From: Amyelois transitella
Lineage: Eukaryota; Arthropoda; Insecta; Lepidoptera; Pyralidae
Assembly: GCF_032362555.1 (NCBI RefSeq)
Contig: NC_083516.1
Coordinates: forward strand, 4,117,001 to 4,181,000
Direction: 5' to 3'
Length of the DNA: 64,000 nt
Each line of letters starts with the position of its first letter. Positions within the stretch are counted from its first letter, which is position 1. This document shows, in pieces, positions 33,401-43,698 of this stretch. The notes beneath the pieces are model-generated. The model was not told the origin of the DNA. It saw only the letters and a list, made by a program, of their open reading frames with translations, and made no database searches. A program made the translations under genes and the position numbers.

Positions 33401-34787
33401 ACAGCGCGCCTGATTACTCGCGTATGCAACCTCATTTGTCCACGCATGGAACCAACTTATTAGATTCTATTCACAAACATACAATTATTATATTTTTAAA
33501 ACTTGACGGCCCGCGTAACCATAACAGTTTCGAAAAGATCAAATGTAAGAATTTTACCTACTGCCTTAAAAGTTTTTTGAGGGAAAAATAAAAAAAGTTT
33601 AAGTATCCCTTGTGTTATATGTTTCCACTACACACATACTACCTGTAAATCTGGTAAGTTTATTAGTTCCTGCAGATAGTATGTGTGAAATAGGTTTCCA
33701 AGAATTTTTGAAAAATTAAGATAAAAAGATGAGTACACCTAAAACAATCAATTTATTAGACAAATAAATATTTTTATTACGGTAACTAGCTTATTCATAT
33801 GAAAAATACATTTAAGATAATAACCTACATTTCTACTGCCTTACAAAAGTTTTAATAACTTTATCAATAACAAGATCGATCATTAACTTCAAAATTTCAA
33901 CATTGAGAAGTTTACAAAAATTTTAAGTATCAGTTAGCCACTTTCTAGTAACGCGAGTTACTTATTAATTTGTCTATTGCAGTTAAGGCAGAGCCAAGTT
34001 TGGGGTTGCGGGCTATAATATGTACCTAATTTAAATACATACATATAGTCCCGTTTCCATCCCTTACGTAAATTAAATAATAAGTATAGCAGATATTTAA
34101 GAAATACCTATTTATAATATTACTGCTCTTCCTCAGTGTAGGTAATTATGTCTCGAGGTTCTCGTTAAAATAAACTCCTACGTTTCGAACAAGGTAAAAA
34201 TATTATTGGCTAAAGATTTAAAAGGGTCAATAGTGGTGTGGTCTGTGGTTTCTTCATTTCTGGAATGTTCTATGTGCAAATGGAGCTTAATTTCATGGGC
34301 GTGCGTTTCCGGGGGATAATGGTGCATATCATTCTAAGTCGCAATCTCAGTTTGCGGGATCAGTCGGGCGAGATAACTAATGAGCTAACGGCATCTAAAT
34401 TTGACTTGGAACAAAGCATCTATTTTTTTGAAACAAATATTTACATTATCTAACTACGACGTAGACATATATACAAATCTTTTTCAGCCTTGCTTTCCGA
34501 TCGTTACGATTAGTATCGATACAATTGGGAACATATTCCGTGTTCTAAATCAATAATAACCGCATCCATTAATAAGAATCCCAGTCTTATCCAAACCTTG
34601 TGATACTTCCTATAAGGCCCTCTGGCTTAAGGCTCTCCAGAGTTTTATATAGATAACGTCACTTCCTTGGAGACTAATCAATCAAAAAACGTATACCACC
34701 ATTAGTTTTCGGCCAATATGCGAAATGACTTGTCCCAGCTAGATGCTACTGCCACTTGATGCCAAGCACAGACCAATCAGAAATATG
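33401..34787. other. CUEDC1 downstream region, no gene seen
   Basis: AT-rich DNA holding the likely CUEDC1 3' UTR. No coding exon or clear repeat was recognised. Confidence 0.35.
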
Positions 34788-37700
34788 TTATATCTTGGTG
34801 TGGTGCTGTGGCCGGTCTTCGTCATCACTGTGCTCCTCCTGGAGGAGAAGGCTGTCTGGAGGCCCTCGAGGCGGCGCTCGAGCGTTACCAGTTTTGCGAG
34901 AACCTCCTCGGGTAAACATTCGCGAAAGTTGAGCAAACTTCTTACGAGACACTGAAAAGTTAAAAATACAAGTACGTATTTATATTAAAAAGACATATTA
35001 AATATTTATAAATAAATATATACGGGACATATTACACAGATTGAGTTAGCCTCGAAGTAAGTTCGAGACTAGAGTTACGAGAGACTTACTCAACAATATT
35101 TTATTTTATAATAAATACTTAAATAGATAAACATCCAAGACCCAGGCCAATCAGAAAAAGTTCTTTTCTCATCATGCCCTGGCCGGGATTCTAAACCGGG
35201 ACCTCCGGTGTCACAAGCAAACGTACTACCGCTGCGCCACAGAGGCCAATATTAGGTATAATTTTTATTATTATTAAGCTGGCGTTTGTCTCGGTTGCAT
35301 CTTCTGTGGGTGTCATGATCCGAAAGTGGAATCGTCAGTTCAAAATAACAAAATACGAAATATATTCCAAAGTTGACAGAAAAATGTCGGAAACTGAATT
35401 ACGACGTAGCCAAGACGTTTCTAAGGGTGGGGGTGCAACCACATGCAATAATAGTTTTGAATTGTATTCTCTTACTTGTCTGTCACTGACGCTACTCGTG
35501 AAAATAACACTGATCAGTACTCAATCTAGGCCAGACTAGTCTAGTCAGTGTCGCAAAAAGTTATCTTAAATCAATAGGCAATCCATGACTAAGACGTAGG
35601 TATTTACCGGTCAATGGTCGGTATCGTTGTATCAGGAAATAAAATCGATACAATGTGCGTATTTTGTTACAAAGCCGAAGAGTCGCATAAGTTGGTACCT
35701 ACTCAACGGCAGCAAATACATGAAATCACACGAATTACTTACACTTTATATATTTAATACACAACACTTACTTTTTCCCATAGTTTTCAACCGTTCCTTG
35801 AACGCCGCTTCGTCATCATGGCATTTAGTTTTTTGCCCCTGTTCGCTGTCCAAAGCTGCCATGAACTCCTGGTTCCACCGGAGTTCCGCCATAAATTCCT
35901 CATTCTGAAGGAAAGTGGCTATTCGGTCATCGTCCATGTCCAGGCTGAGGTCAATCCTGGCGTCTGTATTTGGGGGAATGCGCAGGAACATTGGCGGCAA
36001 AGGCCCAAGCATACGCGGTACCCACTTTTTCCGAATCGCGAGTGGAATAGAATCGTCATCTACATCTCTGTAATAACAATATAAATATTTTTCTTTACTT
36101 TGCCTTATCAATTGAAGACAGTCCATGGTAATAATTGTGCAGTTTTATAGTAACTAAAGGAGACCAGAACCATATAGTTGCTATGAAACAGATAGCACTG
36201 GGAAACTGGCCCGTGAGTAAACAGTTTAACAAAACCATGATGAATATCACACGCAGTTGACAGCTAGGGAGAACTTATTTACGAGTAAGTGTTAAACAAA
36301 TGTTGTTCCTTCAATAATTAGAGCATTCTTAGAAGTGTTTTGATTATACTGAACGCAGAACTTGCTTGGATAGTTTTCATGCAAGTTATGTATGTGCGAG
36401 AAGCATAACGTAGCAAAGGCAGGAATGCGCGCAAAAAATACTAGATACCTAGGTAGGGTACGGCAAAATTAAAAAGTAGGTTTGTGGGGATACGAACTTG
36501 TCGTATACTAAATACTGAACTCAAAAAATAATATATTTATACGTGTTTATGTAAGGACCTAAGGTACGGTACATAATTTATTAAGCCTAGCCTTAGGCTA
36601 GAGAGTTGTTCGTTCAACCCGAGAACCAAGTGTATAGTTTCAACACATTGTTTTCTTTATTTAGATGCAATATTATTTCGTGTAGACAGTAACATAAAAC
36701 CGTATCAGGGTGTGGTGGGACGAATATATATGTAAGTATAACGATTCCATAAGCTTATAAAAGGAGGTACCTAGTTAACTAATAGGAAACTAAACAAATA
36801 TTTAATGCGTAAGTAGGTGTGTTTTGGGAGTGTCGAAAGCAAAAAAGAAATAATTTCTGTAAGCATTATCAAGGTCTAGTCTTTACGACGTTGTTGTGAC
36901 GATGTAGAATAAAATCACTTTAATTTGTGAAATGATTATTTTCCTGGCGTTATTTTAACTTGTTGCTTCATTTTCATTCATGCTATACCTTCATAATATT
37001 ATGCATAAAGAGGCATTTACAGTCTGACACTAAAGAGTAGCTAGGTAGGGTAAACCAGAGAGTGATTGCCCACAGGCAGTAATTGCCCGTTTTTAGAAAA
37101 AAAATCTGAATCAAAGGTTGTGTTCTCACTTGTTTCGAATATAATTTACTAGGTTACTCTATGGTCAATTTATAGTAGATTTTAAAATTGATAAGTGTTA
37201 ACACTGAAGAAAAAACAACATTAATGGTATATTTTGTCAAGACGGGTGAACGTGTTACTCAAACAGGTAAGCTTTTTAGCAATTTTCTTAAGGAATTACT
37301 TGCTTAGAGGTTCATTTTTTTTAAATTTTATTTGATATTTCATTATTGGTGTATGGTTATGACGAAATCATAAGTGTTATGTTATGTTTTTAATGAAAAT
37401 ATTTTAAATCAGATTAGATTCAACGGTTTTTTAACGGTGGGCAATCGCTGTACGTATTTCGGCATATTTTTAGTTATTGCCCACCATAATTTTAGTGATT
37501 GCCATGGTTAATATGTATAGTTATTGCCCAGGGCAATCATTATCGGCAATTTTTTGATTAAGTCAGTAATGTTGCCGTGACATTTATTAGCTTAATGGCT
37601 TGCATACGCGCAATAATATTGTCAATATTTTTTTCACTATGTAATATTGTCAATATTTTTTTCACTATGTAATATTGTCAATATTTTTGCCAAACACACG

Positions 37701-40339
37701 CAATAATATTGACAATGTAGCAAATATTGTTAACATTATTTCGTGGGTGCGGGTAACCAATCGCTATGCACAACATCTTATTGGCTGTTATTGTTTTATT
37801 TACAGTATGCCAAAGACACCAAAAGTGCAATATAACAAAGAAAATTTACAGAAAGCTATCGAGGCTCATCAAGATGCTTCTAACAATTTGTCTACAAGGC
37901 AAATTGCTGAAAAATACTGTGTTCCGAGGTCCAGTCTCCGCTACTATATTAAAAATCTGGGAGATAAAACCAGTCAATTGCCGTCAGTCAAAAGCCGTGT
38001 GGTTCCCGGCACCAATACAAAAATGAATAGGACCACTCCATCTCTTTCCCATGGATGTCGTAAACGGCGACTAAAGGACAGGCTTACAAACTTGAGATTC
38101 TTTTTTTAGGCGATACGCTAGCAACTTGTCACTATTCGAATCTCAATTTTATCTTAAAGCCAAATAGCTGAACGTGGCCTATCAGTCCGCTAGGACTGTT
38201 GGCTCTGTCTACCCCGCAAGGGATATAGACGTGATTATATGTATGTATGTATGTATGCATAAAACCAGTTTAGGACTGTAGGGATCACATTTAAATAGTT
38301 GTAAATACTATAAATAAATAAAATTATATGTTAGTAACAAACGGACAACCGTATGTATAAAAAATCATACGCGGATCTCCTTCGCCCCGCCATAAATTCG
38401 GTGAACAAGTAAATTTAAAAATGTCTGTTTGACAAGAGTCAAGTTTATTGTATTTTTTGGTCCATTTGATTTGAGATGGTTCGGTCATGTGGAGAGGATG
38501 AATGAAAACAGGTTGACTAAGCAGATATACATGGAGGGTGTGGAGGGAAAGGTCGGAGTGGAAAGACCTAGACGAACGTATCTTGATCAAATTAAGGACG
38601 TCCTGATAAAGGGTCAGGTCAAAAGTACCCGAAACCGCCGAGCTTGCATGAAGAGAGTTATGAATGTGGATGAAGCGAAGGAAATATGCAGAGATCGTGG
38701 CAAGTGGAAAGAGGTAGTCTCTGCCTACCCCTCCGGGAAAGAGGCGTGATTTTATGTATGTTTGTATGTTTGGCCCGTTTGTTCCTATACACTTAAAAAG
38801 TAATTTAAATCTTTCATTTTATCTTATATCCTTTCCCCTCTTCTCTTACTCTGATTGCGCTTCAACTTCAATTAGGTAAGCTTTAAATCTATTGCTTCAG
38901 GACCATCTATACTAATATTATAAAGCTGAAGAGTTTGTTTGTTTGTTTGAACGCGCTAATCTCAGGAACTACTGGTTCGAATTGAAAAATTCTTTTTGCG
39001 TTGAATAGACCATTAATCGAGGAAGACTTTAGGCTATATAATATCACACTGTAACCATAAGGAGCAAAGAAGTAATAGAAAATGTGAAAAAACGGAGAAA
39101 ATTATTTATTAATGTCTGAAGAAAGTTGTTTGGAGGATTGGATAATAATATCGGCTAGAAAAGGATTTCCTCGAAATATACATTTTAGACTCCGTGCAAA
39201 AGTTTTTGGAAGAAAACCCGCGCCCTAATTCGTTTTTTTAAAATAGGCCAGGTGATGGTTGGTGGAAGGCATTTTTGAAGAACATCAGAATGAGTGACAA
39301 AAGTTCAAATTCTAATTTATCAATTAAGGGCACTGGGCAATTACTGTGCTGTGATGTGGGCAATTAGTGTAAGCAATGGGCAATAACTGTACATTTTTGG
39401 ATAATTTTAAATTTGTTTATTTATTTTCTAAGCCATGTAAGTTTTGACTAAAAATCGTTAACACTTTGATGGAGATCTTATTTAGACATAAGAAAAAATT
39501 TATAAATGGTTGAAACTTGTAATACTTTTTTTATTATTTGAAGCCAAAGTGTTTGAAGTCCTTAAGTGGGCAATAGCTATACGGTTTACCCTATATCTGA
39601 CAAATGTAAAAATTTTATAATATAAATCAACACATTCTATTACCTTTGCCAGCTTTGAGCCAGTGCATGAAGGGAGTCAGTTGTATTGTTATGTACTTAT
39701 TTCCATATATTCTTTTTTAAAAATTCCGTTGAAACTACAAATTTTATAGATTCTCCTAGTTAACTCACCTTAGGTAAGGCTTCGTAAGTATGTGGCAAAA
39801 TTTTATTTCCTATATAATCTCATCTATTGTATAAGGATATTTTAAATTGTATGGTTTTCTGACCACAGGAACACTACGTATTTTTCCGTGAATGTTGTAG
39901 TTTTTGCAAACGACGAAGGAGAAGACAGTCAAAAGTACTTTCCTGATTGATACACATAGTGGACCTCAAGCAGAAATTAGAGATACACCTACTCTCAAAA
40001 TTTAAAAAGCTAAAAAACATTATTGTCAATAATCAAAACTTACACAAGTGCAGCGGTATCACTGTCTTCGCCGCTTTCAGTCTTAGATTTCCTATATTTA
40101 CTTCTCGAAGGTGTACTGCTTTCTACTCTTTCCATCTCTAGTCGTAGCCGTTCATTTTGGTTGTCTGTACTCATGGCGAGCAGCTGATCGATGGTCGCAT
40201 CAACAGCCCCCTGGTTCGCCCGTAGAACTGCTTCGATAACGTCATCATCCATGTCGGGAAACATGGTCTTGAAGTCGGTCATGGCTTGGGTAAATTCCAA
40301 CTGCATGGTGGAAGCCATTGCGCCGGCTTTGTGCGGCAT
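34788..40339 (-). CDS. CUEDC1: CUE domain-containing protein 1
   Basis: Three coding exons: 40044-40339, 35772-36067, 34788-34951, all phases consistent, giving 251 aa; human CUEDC1 is longer (386). The CUE domain at about 18-60 has DFKTMFPDMDDDVIEAVLRA and the end motif ATIDQLLAM, so it should bind ubiquitin. The second exon keeps the family block RKKWVPRMLGPLPPMFLRI and IATFLQNEEFMAEL; the last has GKMSRKKFAQLSRMFTRGG, aligning with human GKSTRRKLFELARAF. The proline-rich region between CUE and WxPxLLG of vertebrates is nearly absent, so a missed exon in the 4-kb intron is possible, although the direct junction is in frame. The start at MPHKAG (40339) was chosen; an in-frame ATG at 40432 would add 31 residues. 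The cellular role of the family is poorly known. Confidence 0.88.
34990..35248 (-). repeat. tRNA-derived SINE in CUEDC1 intron
   Basis: The minus strand begins GGCCTCTGTGGCGCAGCGGT (box A region), then GGTTTAGAATCCCGGCC as an imperfect box B, then a body ending TCCCGTATATATTTATTTAT. It lies between exons 34788-34951 and 35772-36067. A shortened relative lies at 396-532. Confidence 0.7.
37611..37690. repeat. 28-bp tandem repeat, about 2.5 units
   Basis: The unit starts GTCAATATTTTTTTCACTAT and is repeated at 37621 and 37649, with a partial third copy. It lies inside the pogo-like element. Confidence 0.7.
37807..37993 (+). pseudogene. pogo-like transposase, HTH_psq exon
   Basis: MPKTPKVQY begins right after a TTTACAG acceptor. 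The stretch NLSTRQIAEKYCVPRSSLRY is a pipsqueak-type helix-turn-helix, the DNA-binding start of pogo/Tigger/jerky-like transposases. The frame runs straight into the SINE that starts at 37994, which ends the natural protein. Confidence 0.75.
37994..38258 (+). repeat. Lepidopteran SINE inserted in the pogo-like element
   Basis: It starts GCCGTGTGGTTCCCGGCACC and has CCATGGATGTCGTAAA, CTGAACGTGGCCTATCAG and the 3' part CGCAAGGGATATAGACGTGA, followed by (ATGT)n. It is nearly full length. Confidence 0.8.
38462..38762 (+). mobile_element. LINE 3' fragment inserted in the pogo-like element
   Basis: It encodes RWFGHVERMNENRLTKQIY through SAYPSGKEA and a stop, then an (ATGT)n-like tail. Very similar to 20262-20615 (opposite strand). 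5'-truncated, as usual for LINEs. Confidence 0.78.
38906..39108 (+). mobile_element. Lep1-type Helitron, 3'-truncated
   Basis: It starts TCTATACTAATATTATAAAG and follows the family to GAAAATGTGAAAAAACGGAG; the GC-rich 3' end with CTAG is missing. Confidence 0.7.
39112..39290 (+). pseudogene. pogo-like transposase, CENPB-type HTH remnant
   Basis: One frame gives SEESCLEDWIIISARKGFPR and the next VQKFLEENPRPNS, then RPGDGWWKAFLKN, the hallmarks of the CENPB/Tc5 helix-turn-helix that follows HTH_psq in pogo transposases. The pieces are in different frames and a stop interrupts them; no DDE motif follows. Confidence 0.7.
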
Positions 40340-40565
40340 TCGATGAGGGTCGTCAGAAGCACTCACCCCCGGCCGGCGACTCAGCTGATGTGTGACGCAG
40401 CAATACCGCAATGCTGAGCAACGCTCGAGCATCGGCCATCCTGCGGCAGGATGCCGGCAGACGCCAATCCTACTCGCTACTAACTAGCGTTTTCCATGTA
40501 GCAATACTCTGGTTGCAATTATAACCAAGATGTGCAATTTTCACTTTCGGCTTTTAGGTCTGCAT

Positions 40566-40706
40566 TGCGCATGCGTGCACCGAGGGGGGTAATGCTGTCG
40601 ATATAAATAGAGAACGCACGAGGCGGCGCGCGTCCCGGCTTCGCACTGTTGACCCGCAAGCACTGGACTGCAGGATTCACTCAAGGAGTCGCCACAGCGC
40701 ATGCGT
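40566..40706. promoter_or_regulatory. Promoter-like region: two NRF1-type sites and a plus-strand TATA box
   Basis: TGCGCATGCG at 40566-40575 and GCGCATGCG at 40697-40705 match NRF1/Ewg sites, common in housekeeping promoters. TATAAATAG at 40602-40610 is a good TATA box on the plus strand, pointing away from CUEDC1; its complement TATTTATA could weakly serve CUEDC1. The region lies about 230-370 bp upstream of the CUEDC1 start. Confidence 0.5.
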
Positions 40707-41003
40707 CGGGATATTGTTTGTAAATTGCGGTCGTCCAAGTGACCTTTTCGTAACATTGCTAGCGGTGGAATGCCACTACATACTTTGTTTGCCTACTAAG
40801 CAAAGAAGGTGTTCTGTTTATGTTTTCGATTATAACAAAAGTTCAATACGATACATTCGTAGTACCTATTGAGTAATTTTTAGGTCTTTTTTTAATTGCT
40901 CACCAATGCTCTCGCATAACTCAACCGCTTCAGTACGCTTCAGCCGAGTAAACAACTTATACATACCTTCATATACAATATATACCAATATATACCTTCA
41001 TAT

Positions 41004-41065
41004 AATCACGTCTTTATCCCTTCGGGGTAGACAGAAACGAGAGTCACGAAAAAGCTTGATTGGCT
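41004..41065 (-). repeat. SINE 3' fragment
   Basis: The text AATCACGTCTTTATCCCTTC and GGGGTAGACAGA is the reverse of the SINE tail block. Confidence 0.5.
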
Positions 41066-43698
41066 GAGAACATGGAATAATTGACGTGTATGTGAAAATC
41101 AGTTTTTTTTCAAAGTGTGGCTAACTAAGAATACTTTTTACCCGACAGCAGGACGCAAAGTGGGTAATGTGTTTATGAGTCTATGTATGTATGTTGTTCC
41201 TATATGGCATTGTAGACCAAACGGCTTGGCCAATTTTGATGATGACCTTGCGAGTGTCACTGAAAAGAACCTCCCTCCCTCCCCTCTAGTACCTATAACG
41301 AAGAACATCCTTCCCAGATAACTACGACGAAGTCGGAGGTCGAAGGCTGAGGACTGAGGTGCTAGACGAGGCCAAAGGCCGAGCTTCCGAGCGAGGGCGA
41401 AGACTGAGCCATCCACATTTTACAATATTTTTTTTTGTATATTCAGTAGTAGGTAGGTAGTAGACAACGGTAATAAAAATAGGTATAACTATACAGTATA
41501 ATGATTTATTTAAGATTTAGATTAGATATCTTACAGTCAATAATTTAATACGATACACTCTTATGACATTCTTACTTAACACACGGAATAACGAATTTAT
41601 CAATATCTAAAATTGATTTCTGCTTTTTCTTGACAAATACTACTTATATTAATGATAAAATCAAGGAAAATACCTCTAAGTACATTAAAGATAAGTCCTC
41701 CATTTTAAACGTTACCTACAAGTATTTTTTTGTCTTAAGCATTCATCATTCTGTTGGACTTTAAATCAAAAAGTTCACTTCTTCACACTAATATCTAGGA
41801 AAAAAACACAGATGGGGGTTCGTTCGTTTCGTGTGAAGCCCTTACTTACCCTATCCTGGATAATGGTTATTAGCGCAATCCGGGGTACTCTCGGAGAGGT
41901 GAGGACGCAACCGGGCTTAACGCCAAGAGAAGATCAAGGCAAAAGGACTAACTATAAGCAATTTCAGAAAAAAATTAAACCAAAAAACAATCATTCATTC
42001 GATTTTAGGCCTCAATGAAACTACCCACAGGTTCTTATCGTAACATTAAAAGCAGCAGTAAGAAGCGATATAATTCATTACATTATAATTAACGTACTAA
42101 TTGCTTTGTCGATTCGACCAAAGAGATCTTTATTAACAATTTTCGGATGCGTCTTCGCAACGCATATAAGGCACCATAGATTTTGGCATTTCCTTTTTTT
42201 CTGACAATGATTTCATGCTCTAGCGTGGGTTAACAATTAGCTTTCGAAAACGGTGTGACAAGAAAATTTTAATAACGTTCTTCGATATACGACGAAATTA
42301 TATTTTTTTCTAAAATTGACAACCCACACTAGATAGACGATTCATTCATGTCTAAACAACAGAGCCGTTTAATCATTATTAATATAGTACCCATAAGGTC
42401 ATAATGTGTAGATAATTTATTATTATTCGAGGCAGTGACCTCTATATAAAATACCATAACTATGATTGCTATTCATCCAAACTATTGTTTTATATAATCG
42501 AATGATAATCACTGCAAACCCTCAAATATGTGTTAGGAACATGAGAATTAATTTCATGAATAGGAATGGACGGCGCCATATTTTGACATCAATAAAGAAA
42601 TTAAGTCATAATTATATTGACTTAATTTCTTTATTATATATAGTGCGATATACATTTCATTTATTTTTCTAAACGTTCCTTAAATCCAGGAGTAATAAGT
42701 TGATAAGCATAGCATTACAATCTGTCTAATTTTTATTTTACAAATATAAAATGTCATAATTTATGTAGAACAAAGCCTTATAAAAAACACTTAAATTGAT
42801 TTACTTTCAATTCAACTATACAGGTTTTGAAAGTGTGAGCAAAATAAAGCAAATATAAAGAAAAAGTGCATTTAGCGATGAGTTTTAAGTATATGTTTAA
42901 TTAAAATTTAAAACGAGATATATAATACTACAGATTTATTTTACAAAAATAAAATTTTCAAACACAACATGATGGCACTAGACCGTTGTAGATACAACAC
43001 AACACGATCGATGACTACAAAGTGGAAATGTTAAAAGAAAATATTTTTTAGACATTACAATAAAACAAGAGAAAAATAAAAGGAAACAATACAAGAGTTA
43101 ATTTTTTAATATAATTTTACAAATGAAATTACATAAAACGAATGTTTGAAATTCGTAATTTTACGTGGTGATTTATGAGGTAAATACTTTATCATGGATT
43201 AACACTTCTAAGGACTGAAAGTGACTTAGAAATTTTCTCAATTAATTTTTTTAGACATACAGTCATCGGGATTTGAGTTCGTTTACTACCGACAGAAACA
43301 CATCGACCACTATAATTTGCATGTGAACCGACGGATTAATACTCAATGCGTGTCACAATATGGGTGTCATAAGTAATCATATTATAAAGTAGGTCCATGA
43401 TAATAACCAACTATTTCCAAAAAAAAAAACATGATGAAATCCGAAAATAAAATCTGATTACACTACGTGAGTACCGGTAGCACCAGTAATTTATTGGCAG
43501 ATAATAAACCGATGAAAAATTTTATTCATTCTACTGAAGCTGTACAAGAAATTTGTATGTTATATCTTAAATATTCCTGACATTTTTTCTATATGTAAAA
43601 TTTACGCAAATTACATCCACATATAAAGTTGTCACAACGTTCGTATTCCGATGAGTGTAATGTGTGTTTGTGTGTGTGGGATTGTAGGTACATGAGAT
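41066..43698. other. Intergenic DNA; possible repeat 41110-41420; LAPTM4 3' side
   Basis: The stretch 41150-41410 (ATGTATGTATGTTGTTCC and AATTTTGATGATG, then GC-richer text) looks like an interspersed repeat that I cannot classify. From about 43480 to 43698 lies the 3' UTR of LAPTM4, with TTTATT words near 43489 and 43519 as minus-strand polyadenylation signals. No other gene seen. Confidence 0.35.
42591..42635. repeat. Hairpin, 18-bp perfect arms, 9-nt loop
   Basis: AATAAAGAAATTAAGTCA at 42591-42608 is the exact reverse complement of 42618-42635. Confidence 0.75.

Larger units (their letters stand above)
37048..39591 (+). mobile_element. Broken pogo/Tigger-like DNA transposon with nested insertions
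   Basis: The terminal inverted repeats are 26 bp: GGGTAAACC at 37048 and its complement ending at 39591, agreeing again at ATTGCCCAC, flanked by TA on both sides (37046-37047, 39592-39593). TA target plus the coding content place it in the Tc1/mariner superfamily, pogo lineage. Inside lie a psq-type HTH, then a SINE, a LINE 3' fragment and a Lep1 Helitron, then a CENPB-type HTH. The DDE catalytic part is gone. Repeated TTGCCCA words lie near both ends. It sits in the large CUEDC1 intron. Confidence 0.8.

Noticed and set aside
35140-35250. tRNA gene on the minus strand
   Set aside because: Box A and an imperfect box B are present, but the acceptor and T stems do not pair and a SINE body follows; it is a SINE head.
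35306-35539. 77-codon plus-strand frame
   Set aside because: It lies in the CUEDC1 intron, has no family signal and ends in a chance stop.
40541-40756. 71-codon frame upstream of CUEDC1
   Set aside because: It lies in promoter-like DNA with NRF1-type sites and lacks any similarity; best seen as a chance frame.
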